A stretch of DNA of 64,000 nucleotides from Candidatus Brocadia pituitae (GTDB lineage: Bacteria > Planctomycetota > Brocadiia > Brocadiales > Brocadiaceae). A program made the translations under genes and the position numbers. Shown here one piece after another: positions 27,289-35,305 of this stretch (the first letter of the stretch is position 1; the number at the start of each line of letters is the position of its first letter). The notes under the pieces are model-generated. The model saw only the letters and a program-made list of their open reading frames with translations. It searched no databases and was not told the DNA's origin. The stretch covers positions 2,426,613 to 2,490,612 of the forward strand of contig AP021856.1 in NCBI GenBank assembly GCA_017347445.1, given 5' to 3'.

Positions 27289-27966
27289 CTAACTTTTTAT
27301 GGTGAAATTACTCAGGCAAGAAGTGTCTCCCGTGGCAAGTGCCTTTTCCCGTTTATATTCGATTTGGGAATTTATTCCTTCACCAAACCCGGCAATCCAT
27401 TCATTTACAATATTGCACATTGTTAAGAAATCTGCCCCTGCGTCTTGCCAATAAGGTTCGTGAACGCAGCTTTCATGATCCCATGAGGTACTTTTTTCAG
27501 ATTCCGCCACCACCTGTGCGCCCCGGTCGCAAGGCATCCCGTCACAGAGGTAATCTCCCATCACCTCAAATGCCTTTGAAGTATTATTGCAATCTAATGG
27601 TGTTAACCCTCTGTTCTTGGTGGATTCTTTTCCACAACTTATACCATGATTATGGGCTGCTTCAGCTGCTATCTTTGCAGCATCATTGAATTTTGCGCAA
27701 AATGCTGCAATCGTTGCCGCTTCTCGCGTTTCTATCTCAATAATGAGGCTCTGTATACCCTGATGAATGGGTTTGTTGGCTAATAATTCTTCAAGGGGTT
27801 TATTTTCGGTTGATTTTGGGTATTTTTTATATACCTGTTCAAGGATTTTGTCTGCCTCTGCACCATATTTCGATTTAAATGCAGAAATAATGGCAGATTC
27901 CCTCCCCTCTGTAGTTTTAATTTTACCATACATCCAATGATGGATTGGCCCTAATACTAGACTCAT
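27289..27966 (-). CDS. Conserved cysteine-rich protein of unknown function
   Basis: 225 residues. GAGGAG lies about seven bases before the ATG. The N-terminal half is helical. The C-terminal half has spaced cysteines (YLCDGMPCDRG, SCVHEPYW, MCNIVNEW) and ends with GDTSCLSNFTI. That pattern (Cys, large aromatic region, GD..C near the end) recalls the L-2-amino-thiazoline-4-carboxylic acid hydrolase-like family, but I cannot confirm it. Its stop codon nearly touches the ThiF-like gene, so the two are probably one operon. Processing a sulfur-containing substrate is a guess. Confidence 0.6.
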   Translation of the reverse strand: MSLVLGPIHHWMYGKIKTTEGRESAIISAFKSKYGAEADKILEQVYKKYPKSTENKPLEELLANKPIHQGIQSLIIEIETREAATIAAFCAKFNDAAKIAAEAAHNHGISCGKESTKNRGLTPLDCNNTSKAFEVMGDYLCDGMPCDRGAQVVAESEKSTSWDHESCVHEPYWQDAGADFLTMCNIVNEWIAGFGEGINSQIEYKREKALATGDTSCLSNFTIKS

Positions 27967-28060
27967 TCAAAAGCTCCTCAGGGTGAAGTTTCACAAAATT
28001 ACACAGGTTTTTGGCAACTATTTTCACAACTCCCGCTAACCCCTTTTTTTGTAAATTTTT

Positions 28061-28107
28061 ACCACCCCTCAATCCCCTCCTTTGTAAGGACGGGATTGAG
28101 GGGTGGT
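28061..28107. repeat. Inverted repeat ACCACCCCTCAATCCC
   Basis: ACCACCCCTCAATCCC (28061-28076) and its complement (28092-28107) form a 16-bp stem with a 15-base loop, between two minus-strand genes. It belongs to the C-rich/G-rich intergenic hairpins also found near 29908 and 34948. It may end the NifU transcript. Confidence 0.65.
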
Positions 28108-28139
28108 TCATTTTGGTTTCGGCTGTGCCTCGGTAGAGA

Positions 28140-28358
28140 TTATGCCAGTTCTACGGATTTTACTTCAGGAATTTCTTCTCTGAGTCGTTCTTCTACACCA
28201 TATTTTAGCGTCATAAGTGCGCTTGGGCACGTACCACACGCACCCCTTAAACGAACCTTTACAACGCCGTCTTGCACATCTACGAGTTCTATATCACCGC
28301 CATCCGCTTGTAATGCAGGTCTAATATTTTTCAGCGCTTCTTCTATCTTTTCTTTCAT
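28140..28358 (-). CDS. NifU C-terminal-domain Fe-S scaffold/carrier
   Basis: 72 residues from the ATG at 28358, which has AGGAGG about six bases upstream; the longer frame to 28409 lacks such a site. It consists only of the NifU/Nfu C-terminal domain: EALKNIRPALQADGGDIELV followed by the cluster-binding GACGTCP. The family accepts and delivers 4Fe-4S clusters, fitting an Fe-S- and heme-rich anaerobe. Paired with the DUF1858 gene just upstream. Confidence 0.95.
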   Translation of the reverse strand: MKEKIEEALKNIRPALQADGGDIELVDVQDGVVKVRLRGACGTCPSALMTLKYGVEERLREEIPEVKSVELA

Positions 28359-28374
28359 GAAGATCCTCCTGGTT

Positions 28375-28605
28375 TTAAGGGTTAGTTGTTTTCTTTTCGA
28401 TGACGTCATTCAACTCTTTAATAATAACTTCCGGATCAATATTATGCATGGTGGCGCCGAACGCAATATCTTCGGTTTTTGAACCTGGACAGGTAAAACA
28501 ACCAGCTCCAAAATACTTTTTCACAACGGCTTCTGTTTCCGGATATTGTTTAATTACCTCCCCAATGCTCGTCTTTTTTGTTATCTTTTTTAAAGCTTCT
28601 GTCAT
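28375..28605 (-). CDS. DUF1858 domain protein
   Basis: 76 residues from the ATG at 28605, preceded by GAGG. Contains GEVIKQYPETEAVVKKYFGAGCFTCPGSKTED, typical of the DUF1858/ScdA-N domain, where the CxxC sits after a short helical bundle. The domain is often linked to Fe-S or nitrogen-oxide stress proteins. It is 16 bp from the NifU gene, so a role in Fe-S handling is likely, though inferred. Confidence 0.88.
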   Translation of the reverse strand: MTEALKKITKKTSIGEVIKQYPETEAVVKKYFGAGCFTCPGSKTEDIAFGATMHNIDPEVIIKELNDVIEKKTTNP

Positions 28606-28866
28606 ATGTTTAAATTCCTCATAAAAAATCTTACAGGACAAGGGCAATGAATTTCAGAGAAAATACCGTTCATCCTGATTAATAAACAGTTGTAATCATA
28701 CCAAGTATTTCATGCCAATAATGGATCCCAATCGATATACAAATTAAGGTTAGCTAACGATGGAGTTTTTGTCAACCAAAAAACAAGATAGGCGTTTAAA
28801 AACGGAGACGGATGTCTGAAAATTTTCATTGATTAATGACTCTTTATCTTTTACACTTATTTGCCT

Positions 28867-29727
28867 ATGGACATTTTTTCCCATATCCCTTTTATCATTG
28901 TCATACTCTTATATTTTATCTCCTCCGTGTGGTCAATAGGCTACATTATAAAACCTGTCTTTTTTAATAAGAAGGTGGGGAAGTGGTCAATGATGATGGG
29001 CTTTCTTATCCACAGTGGTTTTTTAATATTTCTGGGTCTTGAGTCCGGAAATATCCCGATAACAAATGTCTATGAATCTTTCATATCATTAATTTGGTGT
29101 ATTTTATTTGTTTATATTAATCTGGATTATCTGTATAAACTGCCAGCGTTAGATACGTTTTTGGTCCCTGTCGTTACGGCACTTTCTCTCTGGGCGCTTA
29201 CGTTTGATGGTGGAGATCTGTTAATTACTGTAAGTCTTCAGAGTTTCTGGCTCATAGCGCATATCATACCTATATTCATTGGCTATGCATCTTTTACGAT
29301 ATCATTTAGCCTGAGCATTATGTATTTAACTCAGCAGCGACAATTAAAGCATAAACTGTTTGGCCCGCTTTTTACGAGGCTGCCGTCGCTTGAGGGAATT
29401 GACCGGCTTATGTGGAAAACCATTTCTTTTGGTTTTCCTCTCCTCACGCTTGGGCTGGTATTCGGCACATTCTGGGTCAAAACGCAAAACATTTTGGGTG
29501 AGCAGTGGTATCTGGATTATAAGGTTGTTCTGGGTTTAGCTACCTGGCTCATATATGCAGCGCTCCTGCACATGAGACTTGTTTCTTCATTCCATGGCAC
29601 GAAGATCGCTTGTCTGACGATAGCAGGTTTTTGTCTGGTGCTTTTCACTTTTATTGGAACCTTTTTTATGGGCTCCAAACACGCCTTTCAAAAGGTGAGC
29701 GAACATACTCATGAAAAGTTTGAATAA
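28867..29727 (+). CDS. hemX: HemX/CcsA-like cytochrome c assembly membrane protein
   Basis: 286 residues and about eight hydrophobic segments. SVWSIGYIIKP near the N-terminus and FWLIAHIIPIFIGYASFTISFS in the middle match the CcsA/HemX family. The tryptophan-rich heme motif is degenerate (GEQWYLDYK), as in HemX, rather than WGxYWxWD of CcsA/CcmC. It is followed by hemA, the usual HemX context. The start is the ATG at 28867; a TTG two codons earlier is possible. HemX tunes glutamyl-tRNA reductase levels in other bacteria. Confidence 0.85.
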   Translation: MDIFSHIPFIIVILLYFISSVWSIGYIIKPVFFNKKVGKWSMMMGFLIHSGFLIFLGLESGNIPITNVYESFISLIWCILFVYINLDYLYKLPALDTFLVPVVTALSLWALTFDGGDLLITVSLQSFWLIAHIIPIFIGYASFTISFSLSIMYLTQQRQLKHKLFGPLFTRLPSLEGIDRLMWKTISFGFPLLTLGLVFGTFWVKTQNILGEQWYLDYKVVLGLATWLIYAALLHMRLVSSFHGTKIACLTIAGFCLVLFTFIGTFFMGSKHAFQKVSEHTHEKFE

Positions 29728-29763
29728 CCGTGAACACGATTATCATACAATATTTCAGAAAAG

Positions 29764-29880
29764 TTAGCATTTGCCGCAACCTATCGGGTGCATTATTTCA
29801 TGAATTTGCGCAAGAAAAAGCATGAGGTTGCTCTCCGTGGAAATATCCATGTTTTCACGAGACGATATACTCGGTTCCAT
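29764..29880 (-). other. Possible 38-codon remnant or small ORF between hemX and hemA
   Basis: On the minus strand an open frame from ATG (29880) to TAA (29764) reads MEPSISSRENMDISTESN and ends in MHPIGCGKC. No ribosome site precedes it. It looks coding-like in composition but is very short; it may be the tail of a decayed gene. Confidence 0.25.
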
Positions 29881-29904
29881 TACATAACGCAGCACAGCCG
29901 CACC

Positions 29905-29940
29905 AAATCCCCCCTAGCAAAGGGGGTGTAGGGGGTTGTG
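29905..29940. repeat. C-rich/G-rich dispersed hairpin
   Basis: ATCCCCCCTAGCAAAGGGGG followed by TGTAGGGGGTTGTGAA. The same pattern appears, twice and inverted, at 34948-35033. It lies 50 bp before hemA and may form part of its leader. Confidence 0.55.
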
Positions 29941-29994
29941 AAAAAACTTGCTAAAAAAAGAAGTTTTTACAGAGTAATATTATAGGGATTCACC

Positions 29995-31275
29995 ATGAGT
30001 ATTCTGGTCGTTGGACTCAATCATAAATCGGCTCCGGTAGCGGTGAGGGAAAAATTAGCTTTTAATGCTAATAATATCCCCACGGCATTATCATTATTTC
30101 TCCACCGGTATCAGACGGCAGAAACCGTTATTTTGTCAACCTGTAACCGCGTTGAGATGTATGCATCAACGATGGACGGCGCAGTAAAAACAGAAGATAT
30201 CCTTTCCTTCTTTGCTGATTTTCATAAGATCGCATTAGACGAGTTTTCCCCGTATATGTATTACTACACGGATGATCGAGCCGTGAACCATCTTTTCTTT
30301 GTCACAGCCAGCCTCGATTCCATGGTACTTGGTGAATCACAAATCCTTTCGCAAGTAAAAGAGGCTTACACAACGGCATCCATGGGAGAGGCTACGGGAA
30401 AGGTTATGAACCAGTTATTTCAGCAGTCGCTTAATGTTGCAAAAATTGTGCATACCAGAACGGCCATCGGAAAAAAAAAGGTTTCGATAAGCTCGGTAGC
30501 GGTAGAATTTGCTGAAAAGATATTCCAGAATTTCACCGGCAAGATGGTCCTTGTGGTAGGCGCCGGGGAGATGTGCGAGCTTTTATTGAAGCATCTCTAT
30601 GAAGAAGGTGCACGCACGATCGTCGTTGCAAACCGCACCTTTGAACGCGCACAAGAGATTGCCAACGCCTTTCAGGGACAGGCGATTAAATATGAATTAC
30701 TGGGTGAATATCTTGCAAAAGCTGATATTATTATCAGCTCAACCTCCGCTCCTCACTATGTAATTCATGCGGATCAGGTAAAAGATGCGATCCGGCTTCG
30801 AAGGGGTAATCCCATGTTCCTTTTAGATATTGCCGTTCCCCGTGATATCGAACCTGAAATTGCCAACATTGATAATGTCTATCTCTATAATATTGATGAC
30901 CTGCAGTCCGTAGTAAGCCAGAATATTGACGAAAGAACCAGAGAAGTGGAAAAATGCCGCTCTATTATCGAAGAGGAGGTTGAGCACTTCATGGCAAGGC
31001 TTGAGGAAATGAAGATAGAGCCTGCAATAACGCTGTTGCGTAATCATTTTCACACTATTGGGAGGGAAGAGCTTGGCCGCTTGAAAACGAAACTCAAAAG
31101 CATTGATAATGGCGACTGGGAACAGGTTGTCTATACCGTGGAACGCACCATAAACAAGCTGCTCCATCACCCGGCAAAGGTCGCTAAACAGGAAGCAAAA
31201 AATGGTGGTGGATACCGGTACGTGGAAATTATCAGAAAATTATTTGGTATATTTCATCATACTGATCGTACCTAA
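29995..31275 (+). CDS. hemA: Glutamyl-tRNA reductase
   Basis: 426 residues, standard length. Begins MSILVVGLNHKSAPVAVREK; the catalytic Cys lies in LSTCNRVEMY near residue 50. FLVTAS, LGESQILSQVKEAY, SSVAVEFAEKIF and GAGEMCELLLKHL follow the family. It reduces Glu-tRNA to glutamate-1-semialdehyde, the first step of tetrapyrrole synthesis, which matters greatly in a heme-rich anammox cell. It lies downstream of hemX. No very strong ribosome site is visible (GGGATT). Confidence 0.98.
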   Translation: MSILVVGLNHKSAPVAVREKLAFNANNIPTALSLFLHRYQTAETVILSTCNRVEMYASTMDGAVKTEDILSFFADFHKIALDEFSPYMYYYTDDRAVNHLFFVTASLDSMVLGESQILSQVKEAYTTASMGEATGKVMNQLFQQSLNVAKIVHTRTAIGKKKVSISSVAVEFAEKIFQNFTGKMVLVVGAGEMCELLLKHLYEEGARTIVVANRTFERAQEIANAFQGQAIKYELLGEYLAKADIIISSTSAPHYVIHADQVKDAIRLRRGNPMFLLDIAVPRDIEPEIANIDNVYLYNIDDLQSVVSQNIDERTREVEKCRSIIEEEVEHFMARLEEMKIEPAITLLRNHFHTIGREELGRLKTKLKSIDNGDWEQVVYTVERTINKLLHHPAKVAKQEAKNGGGYRYVEIIRKLFGIFHHTDRT

Positions 31276-31336
31276 AACATTTGCTGCCCGAAAGTCATAT
31301 TTCTGAAACTTACCCGATTCTCTTCCAGATCATATA

Positions 31337-32401
31337 TTACGTTTTACACTTCCTCACTTCCTCTGTGGCTTTCTCTTCGCAAATTCTGTTGCCCCCCAGT
31401 TTTTTTGCTTTATACATCGCCTTGTCCGCATGAATCAGCAATGGCTTTACACCACAATTACTATATTGACCAATTCCGGCGATACCAATACTGATCGTCT
31501 TTTGCACCGATTCGTCCTTTTGCGGGATAGGGAGTTTAATATTTCTGAAACCCGTCAGGATGCGATTTGCAACAATACGTGCCCTGTAGTTTGAAGTTTC
31601 TGGTAATATTATGGTAAATTCCTCACCTCCATAACGGCACGGCACATCAATCCCTTTTCGTATCCGTTCTTGTATTAAGCCTCCCAGCCGTTGCAACACC
31701 TTGTCACCCATGACGTGACCGTAGATATCGTTAAAGTGTTTGAATTTATCTATATCAATAAAAAGGAGGCTTAAATTGTGGTGAAGACGCCTTGCCCTCA
31801 GCACCTCTTTTTCCAAAATTTCGTCAAAATATCTTCTGTTGTACAAACCGGTAAGTTTGTCGGTAATAGACAATTTTTCAAGTTCATCCTGAAGCTCTTT
31901 CCTTCCGGTAATATCCCTCAGGATTTCCATCTTATATATTTCCCTGCTCCCATCTACAAATGGCACAACAAGTGAATCGTATACCTTTCCCTTGATTGCC
32001 CTTTCTAACTGTACCGTCTGCCCTTTCATAACCATTTCCATAGCGTTTTGTTGGCAGATACTTTCCTTATGACATATTGCCTCATAACAAAATTTTCCCA
32101 ACGATACTCCACATTCGTCTGACGCAGCTTTATTCATATACAAAATCCTGTTGTCTTTATCCATGATGAAAATCATATCTTTCGTGTTTGAAAGGATAGC
32201 ACTGAACAAATCCCTTTGTTTGTTAACATTCGTGTGTGATTGTGGAAATATATGATAGGGTTTGTTTAATCCCTTGGCATGAAAGAAGCTTTCCTCTTCC
32301 TGTTGAATGGCTTTTCCCTGGATTCGTGGCACATTACCCTTCGCGTATTCTTTTTGCTGCACTTGGTAACCTTTCAGCTCTCGGCATTTCTTTCGTGTCA
32401 T
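31337..32401 (-). CDS. PAS-GGDEF diguanylate cyclase
   Basis: 354 residues from the ATG at 32401 (a TTG one codon earlier is also open). Residues about 65-165 form a PAS domain (LFSAILSNTKDMIFIMDKDN, then KMEILRDITGRKEL). The GGDEF domain follows from about 180, with LSITDKLTGLYNRRYFDE and the active-site loop YGGEEFTI intact. It would make cyclic di-GMP. The RxxD inhibitory-site motif is not obvious. It is convergent with hemA and has no signal peptide or membrane helix, so it is cytoplasmic. Confidence 0.93.
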   Translation of the reverse strand: MTRKKCRELKGYQVQQKEYAKGNVPRIQGKAIQQEEESFFHAKGLNKPYHIFPQSHTNVNKQRDLFSAILSNTKDMIFIMDKDNRILYMNKAASDECGVSLGKFCYEAICHKESICQQNAMEMVMKGQTVQLERAIKGKVYDSLVVPFVDGSREIYKMEILRDITGRKELQDELEKLSITDKLTGLYNRRYFDEILEKEVLRARRLHHNLSLLFIDIDKFKHFNDIYGHVMGDKVLQRLGGLIQERIRKGIDVPCRYGGEEFTIILPETSNYRARIVANRILTGFRNIKLPIPQKDESVQKTISIGIAGIGQYSNCGVKPLLIHADKAMYKAKKLGGNRICEEKATEEVRKCKT

Positions 32402-32627
32402 CAATTTATCCTTTATTTACATGACATACTATCTATTCTTTGACAACAGAAATTTGTTCTGACCGACTATTTTTTCAGGTATCGATCTCCATGATGAATA
32501 GGTTGCCTGAAATATCTTAAATAGGGTAAAATAAATTAAATTTGACATACACCAATAATTCCTATACATTAAATAACTGTAATACTATATTATATCAAAA
32601 TGCGAAATAATTCTGTACATTAATGAC

Positions 32628-32939
32628 ATGGATGATAACCGGGAACAAGAAGAGACAAAAATGCGTAACATGCTCAACAGCTATACGGCTCATAGCCATT
32701 ATAGGCTTAATCCGGATAGTAAAATGGTTGAAAGAGTCGTGAAGGGGCTGGTAATGCGCAAGATGAAATTCGGGTATGCCTACTGTCCCTGTCGTTTGGT
32801 TACGGGAGATAAGGAGAGAGATAAGAAAATTATTTGTCCGTGTGTTTATCACGTTGAAGAAATTGAACGTGATGGCGAATGTCACTGCAATCTTTTTATC
32901 GGTGACAATTATCAAACAAAAGATGAAAAAGGAGAATGA
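32628..32939 (+). CDS. Ferredoxin-thioredoxin reductase, catalytic chain
   Basis: 103 residues. The three cysteine pairs of the FTR beta chain are present: YCPCRLV, CPCVYH and CHCNLF, giving the 4Fe-4S cluster and redox disulfide. It reduces thioredoxin with electrons from ferredoxin. Its TGA stop overlaps the region just before the thioredoxin ATG, so translation is probably coupled. No variable FTR subunit gene is seen nearby, as is typical of non-photosynthetic versions. Confidence 0.93.
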   Translation: MDDNREQEETKMRNMLNSYTAHSHYRLNPDSKMVERVVKGLVMRKMKFGYAYCPCRLVTGDKERDKKIICPCVYHVEEIERDGECHCNLFIGDNYQTKDEKGE

Positions 32940-32941
32940 TT

Positions 32942-33268
32942 ATGGCCGGCGACGTTACGGTTATTACCGATGCAAGTTTTGATGGAGAAGTATTAAAATC
33001 AAATATTCCTGTACTGGTAGATTTTTGGGCTTCCTGGTGTGGTCCTTGCCGCCAACTGGCTCCGATAATAGACGAATTAGCAACGGAATATAAGGGTAGG
33101 GCAAAGGTGGGGAAACTTGATACAGAAGAAAACAGCAACACCCCGGCTACATTTGGAATTACGGCAATACCAACGATTATTCTGTTTAAAAATGGCCAGG
33201 CGGTGAATAAAATGATTGGAGTTAAATCAAAGAAGGACCTGAAAGCCGCGCTGGATGCCCAACTATAG
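32942..33268 (+). CDS. trxA: Thioredoxin
   Basis: 108 residues from the ATG at 32942, with AAAGGAG about eight bases upstream (an ATG two codons earlier is less well placed). The active site is WASWCGPCRQLAP, with the cis-Pro region ITAIPTIILFKNG. It is the obvious substrate of the FTR chain encoded immediately upstream. Its TAG stop codon is part of the left end of a MITE-like repeat. Confidence 0.97.
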   Translation: MAGDVTVITDASFDGEVLKSNIPVLVDFWASWCGPCRQLAPIIDELATEYKGRAKVGKLDTEENSNTPATFGITAIPTIILFKNGQAVNKMIGVKSKKDLKAALDAQL

Positions 33269-33415
33269 CAAATGGGTAAGAAAATTTGTCTTTGCGAAGG
33301 GGTAGGCCTGAAGCAATCCCAAGGGTGGATTGCCTGATCTTCGCTTTACCTTGGGCTTCAGCCCGATCGCTCGCAACGATAGTGCATACCAACTTATGTA
33401 AGCCGTTCACTATAA
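33263..33415. mobile_element. MITE-like element, copy 2 (153 bp)
   Basis: Terminal inverted repeats CTATAGCAAATGG (33263-33275) and the complement of TTATAGTGAACGG (33403-33415), 9 of 13 matching. The core again holds GAAGCAATCCC-type inverted repeats and CTCGCAACGATAG. It is related in ends and core to 19837-19965. No coding capacity. The left end contains the thioredoxin stop codon. Confidence 0.7.
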
Positions 33416-33421
33416 TTATGA

Positions 33422-34204
33422 TTACGTTGTTCCCAGGAGTTCATGGAGGGCGGCTGGTATATCGCCGCTTTTCATGAAGGTCTCGCCAATCAAAACAGCG
33501 TTAATTCCTTTATTGAATAATCGCAATATTTCTGCCCGTGATTTTATTCCACTTTCGCTAACAATAATTTTTCCTTCTGGTATCATGGGCCTGAGCTGAA
33601 AAGTGGTTTCCAAATTGACAATGAATGTCGCAAGATCGCGATTATTGATACCAATGATGTCCGCGCTCGTTTGCAAAACCTTTTGCAATTCTGCTCCCGT
33701 ATGCACTTCGACCAGACAATCCATTTCCAGCTCACGTGCCAGGTTTAAAAAATGCTGAATGGTATCTTCTGATAGAAGTGCAGCAATCAGCAATATGGCA
33801 TCTGCGCCGGCAGATTGGGCCTCGTAAATTTGATAAGGATCGATAATGAAATCCTTTCTCAGCACAGGTAAATCTACGGATTGTTTTACATCCTTGATAT
33901 ACGATAGTTTGCCCTGAAAATATTTTTCATCGGTAAGGACTGAAATGGCCGCGGCACCACCTTTTTGATAAAGACGGGCAATTTCGGCTGGTTGAAAATC
34001 TTCTCTAATAACCCCCAGAGAAGGCGATGCCTTCTTGATTTCTGCAATGACGCTGATGTTCGTGTCGGATTTTAGCGCCCTGCCAAAGGATCTCATATCA
34101 TGCCTTTTTTGCATTCTTTTCTCTAACACACGGAGCGGAATCTGTTTTTTATTTTTTTCAACTTCAGATACCTTATGCTGATAAATAGTGTCCAGAATGG
34201 TCAT
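33422..34204 (-). CDS. trpC: Indole-3-glycerol phosphate synthase
   Basis: 260 residues from the ATG at 34204 (a TTG seven codons earlier is also open). Family motifs: VIAEIKKASPSLGVI, VLRKDFIIDPYQIYEA, GADAILLIAALL, LVEVHTGAEL, IGINNRDLATF and SESGIKSR. It makes indole-3-glycerol phosphate in tryptophan synthesis. It overlaps the upstream membrane protein gene by four bases (ATGA), so it is in an operon with it and the GDT1-like gene. No other trp genes are in the window. Confidence 0.97.
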   Translation of the reverse strand: MTILDTIYQHKVSEVEKNKKQIPLRVLEKRMQKRHDMRSFGRALKSDTNISVIAEIKKASPSLGVIREDFQPAEIARLYQKGGAAAISVLTDEKYFQGKLSYIKDVKQSVDLPVLRKDFIIDPYQIYEAQSAGADAILLIAALLSEDTIQHFLNLARELEMDCLVEVHTGAELQKVLQTSADIIGINNRDLATFIVNLETTFQLRPMIPEGKIIVSESGIKSRAEILRLFNKGINAVLIGETFMKSGDIPAALHELLGTT

Positions 34205-34638
34205 GTTCGTTTTTGTTTCAACCAAAATTTTATAAAACGGTTGTTCTTATCGGGAAAAGTATTTGTTGCAATGAGTATTCGCATTGAAGGAAGGGCGTGA
34301 ATGAGCCGAAAGGAGACCCAACTGCATAAAACCAACCGAAGGGTAAGATACGCCGTGTGTTGGACAAAGAATCTGATAAGAAAATTGCATGCAAGCGCCA
34401 CAAACAGAGCTATGGTGCCGTAAAAGCAGTATTGAGACCGGTAACGGATACCATACCCCAAAGCGATCATGAATAACCCTATCGTAAGATAGCTGAATCC
34501 ATAGCCGCGCTGAGCAAGTCCCTGACTAGTCGTAAGTGCAAGAATGCTGAGAATGACACCTAAGATTCCAAGAAAAATGGTCAGGTTTGCAACCTTTCCT
34601 ACACGTTGTGCATGATGTATCTGGTCTTTTTCACCCAT
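34201..34638 (-). CDS. Small membrane protein, unknown function
   Basis: 145 residues from the ATG at 34638, one base after the stop of the GDT1-like gene. There are about four hydrophobic segments (ANLTIFLGILGVILSILAL, YLTIGLFMIALGYGI, FYGTIALFVALACNFL, and a last weaker one) and a basic C-terminus. I do not recognise a family. Four-base overlap with trpC downstream suggests coupled translation rather than shared function. Confidence 0.7.
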   Translation of the reverse strand: MGEKDQIHHAQRVGKVANLTIFLGILGVILSILALTTSQGLAQRGYGFSYLTIGLFMIALGYGIRYRSQYCFYGTIALFVALACNFLIRFFVQHTAYLTLRLVLCSWVSFRLIHALPSMRILIATNTFPDKNNRFIKFWLKQKRT

Positions 34639-34639
34639 T

Positions 34640-34912
34640 TCAAACTTTACCAAATAAAATAAGGATACCAATAATAATAAATGCAATAGCCGCACCTACC
34701 TTGATAAAATCGATGGGTAAAAATTTGGTGATGACTGTACCAACAGCAACTCCGATAACCGTCACAACAGCAAATGCAAGCATGGTACCGAGAAAGACCA
34801 GGACGGGTTTATTGGTCTTGCTTGTCATAAGGATGGATGCAAGCTGTGTCTTGTCGCCAAGTTCTGCCAAAAAGATCGTGATAAAGGTGCTCATGAGAAT
34901 CTTCCAATCCAT
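34640..34912 (-). CDS. GDT1/TMEM165-family cation exporter, single-domain form
   Basis: 90 residues. The signature ELGDKTQLASIL occurs once (residues about 16-27), followed by two further hydrophobic segments. Full-length members carry the E-x-G-D-K-[ST] motif twice in about 190 residues; this half-size form must dimerise. The family exports Mn2+ or Ca2+. GGAG lies nine bases before the ATG. It is the first gene of the trpC transcript. Confidence 0.88.
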   Translation of the reverse strand: MDWKILMSTFITIFLAELGDKTQLASILMTSKTNKPVLVFLGTMLAFAVVTVIGVAVGTVITKFLPIDFIKVGAAIAFIIIGILILFGKV

Positions 34913-35305
34913 AGCTCAGTAACTCCTGTAACAAGTTATTCCGTTTAATTCCCCCTTAATAAAGGGGGATTCAGGGGGTTGTTCTCTTTCTGGAAACTTT
35001 ACAACCCCCGCACCCCCTTTTCTAAGGGGGATTTTTTGCTTCTACCTCCCCAAAAACCGCTCAAATAAAATGAAAATTCCTATACAATCAAATTAGTGAA
35101 ATTCAATTCTGATGACAAAGGTATATCAGAATATGGTCATAGAGTCAACTCCCAAGCGGGGATTTCATTCATTCGGTATGCCGCTGCTTTTTATCGTTCA
35201 TCCGTGCAATTGCGCTATCAGTCTGAAATTTCCTGCCGGGAAAATAAAAAACCTCCTGTGTTCCGGAACACAGGAGGTTTTCGCAATATCTTTTACAAAA
35301 AAATC
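34913..35305. repeat. Inverted pair of C-rich/G-rich hairpin repeats in an intergenic gap
   Basis: 34948-34982 and 35001-35033 are inverted, related copies (AATCCCCCTT...AAGGGGG...GGGGTTGT). Each also folds internally. The pair could form a 35-bp stem. The rest of the gap holds no supported gene; the small frames seen there have no ribosome site. A terminator lies at 35249. Confidence 0.65.
35247..35284 (-). terminator. Strong bidirectional terminator after the Rh gene
   Basis: AAAACCTCCTGTGTTC and its complement GAACACAGGAGGTTTT abut with a CG between them, giving a 16-bp stem with A and T flanks about 20 bases beyond the stop codon of the minus-strand Rh gene. One of the clearest hairpins in the window. 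Confidence 0.9.
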
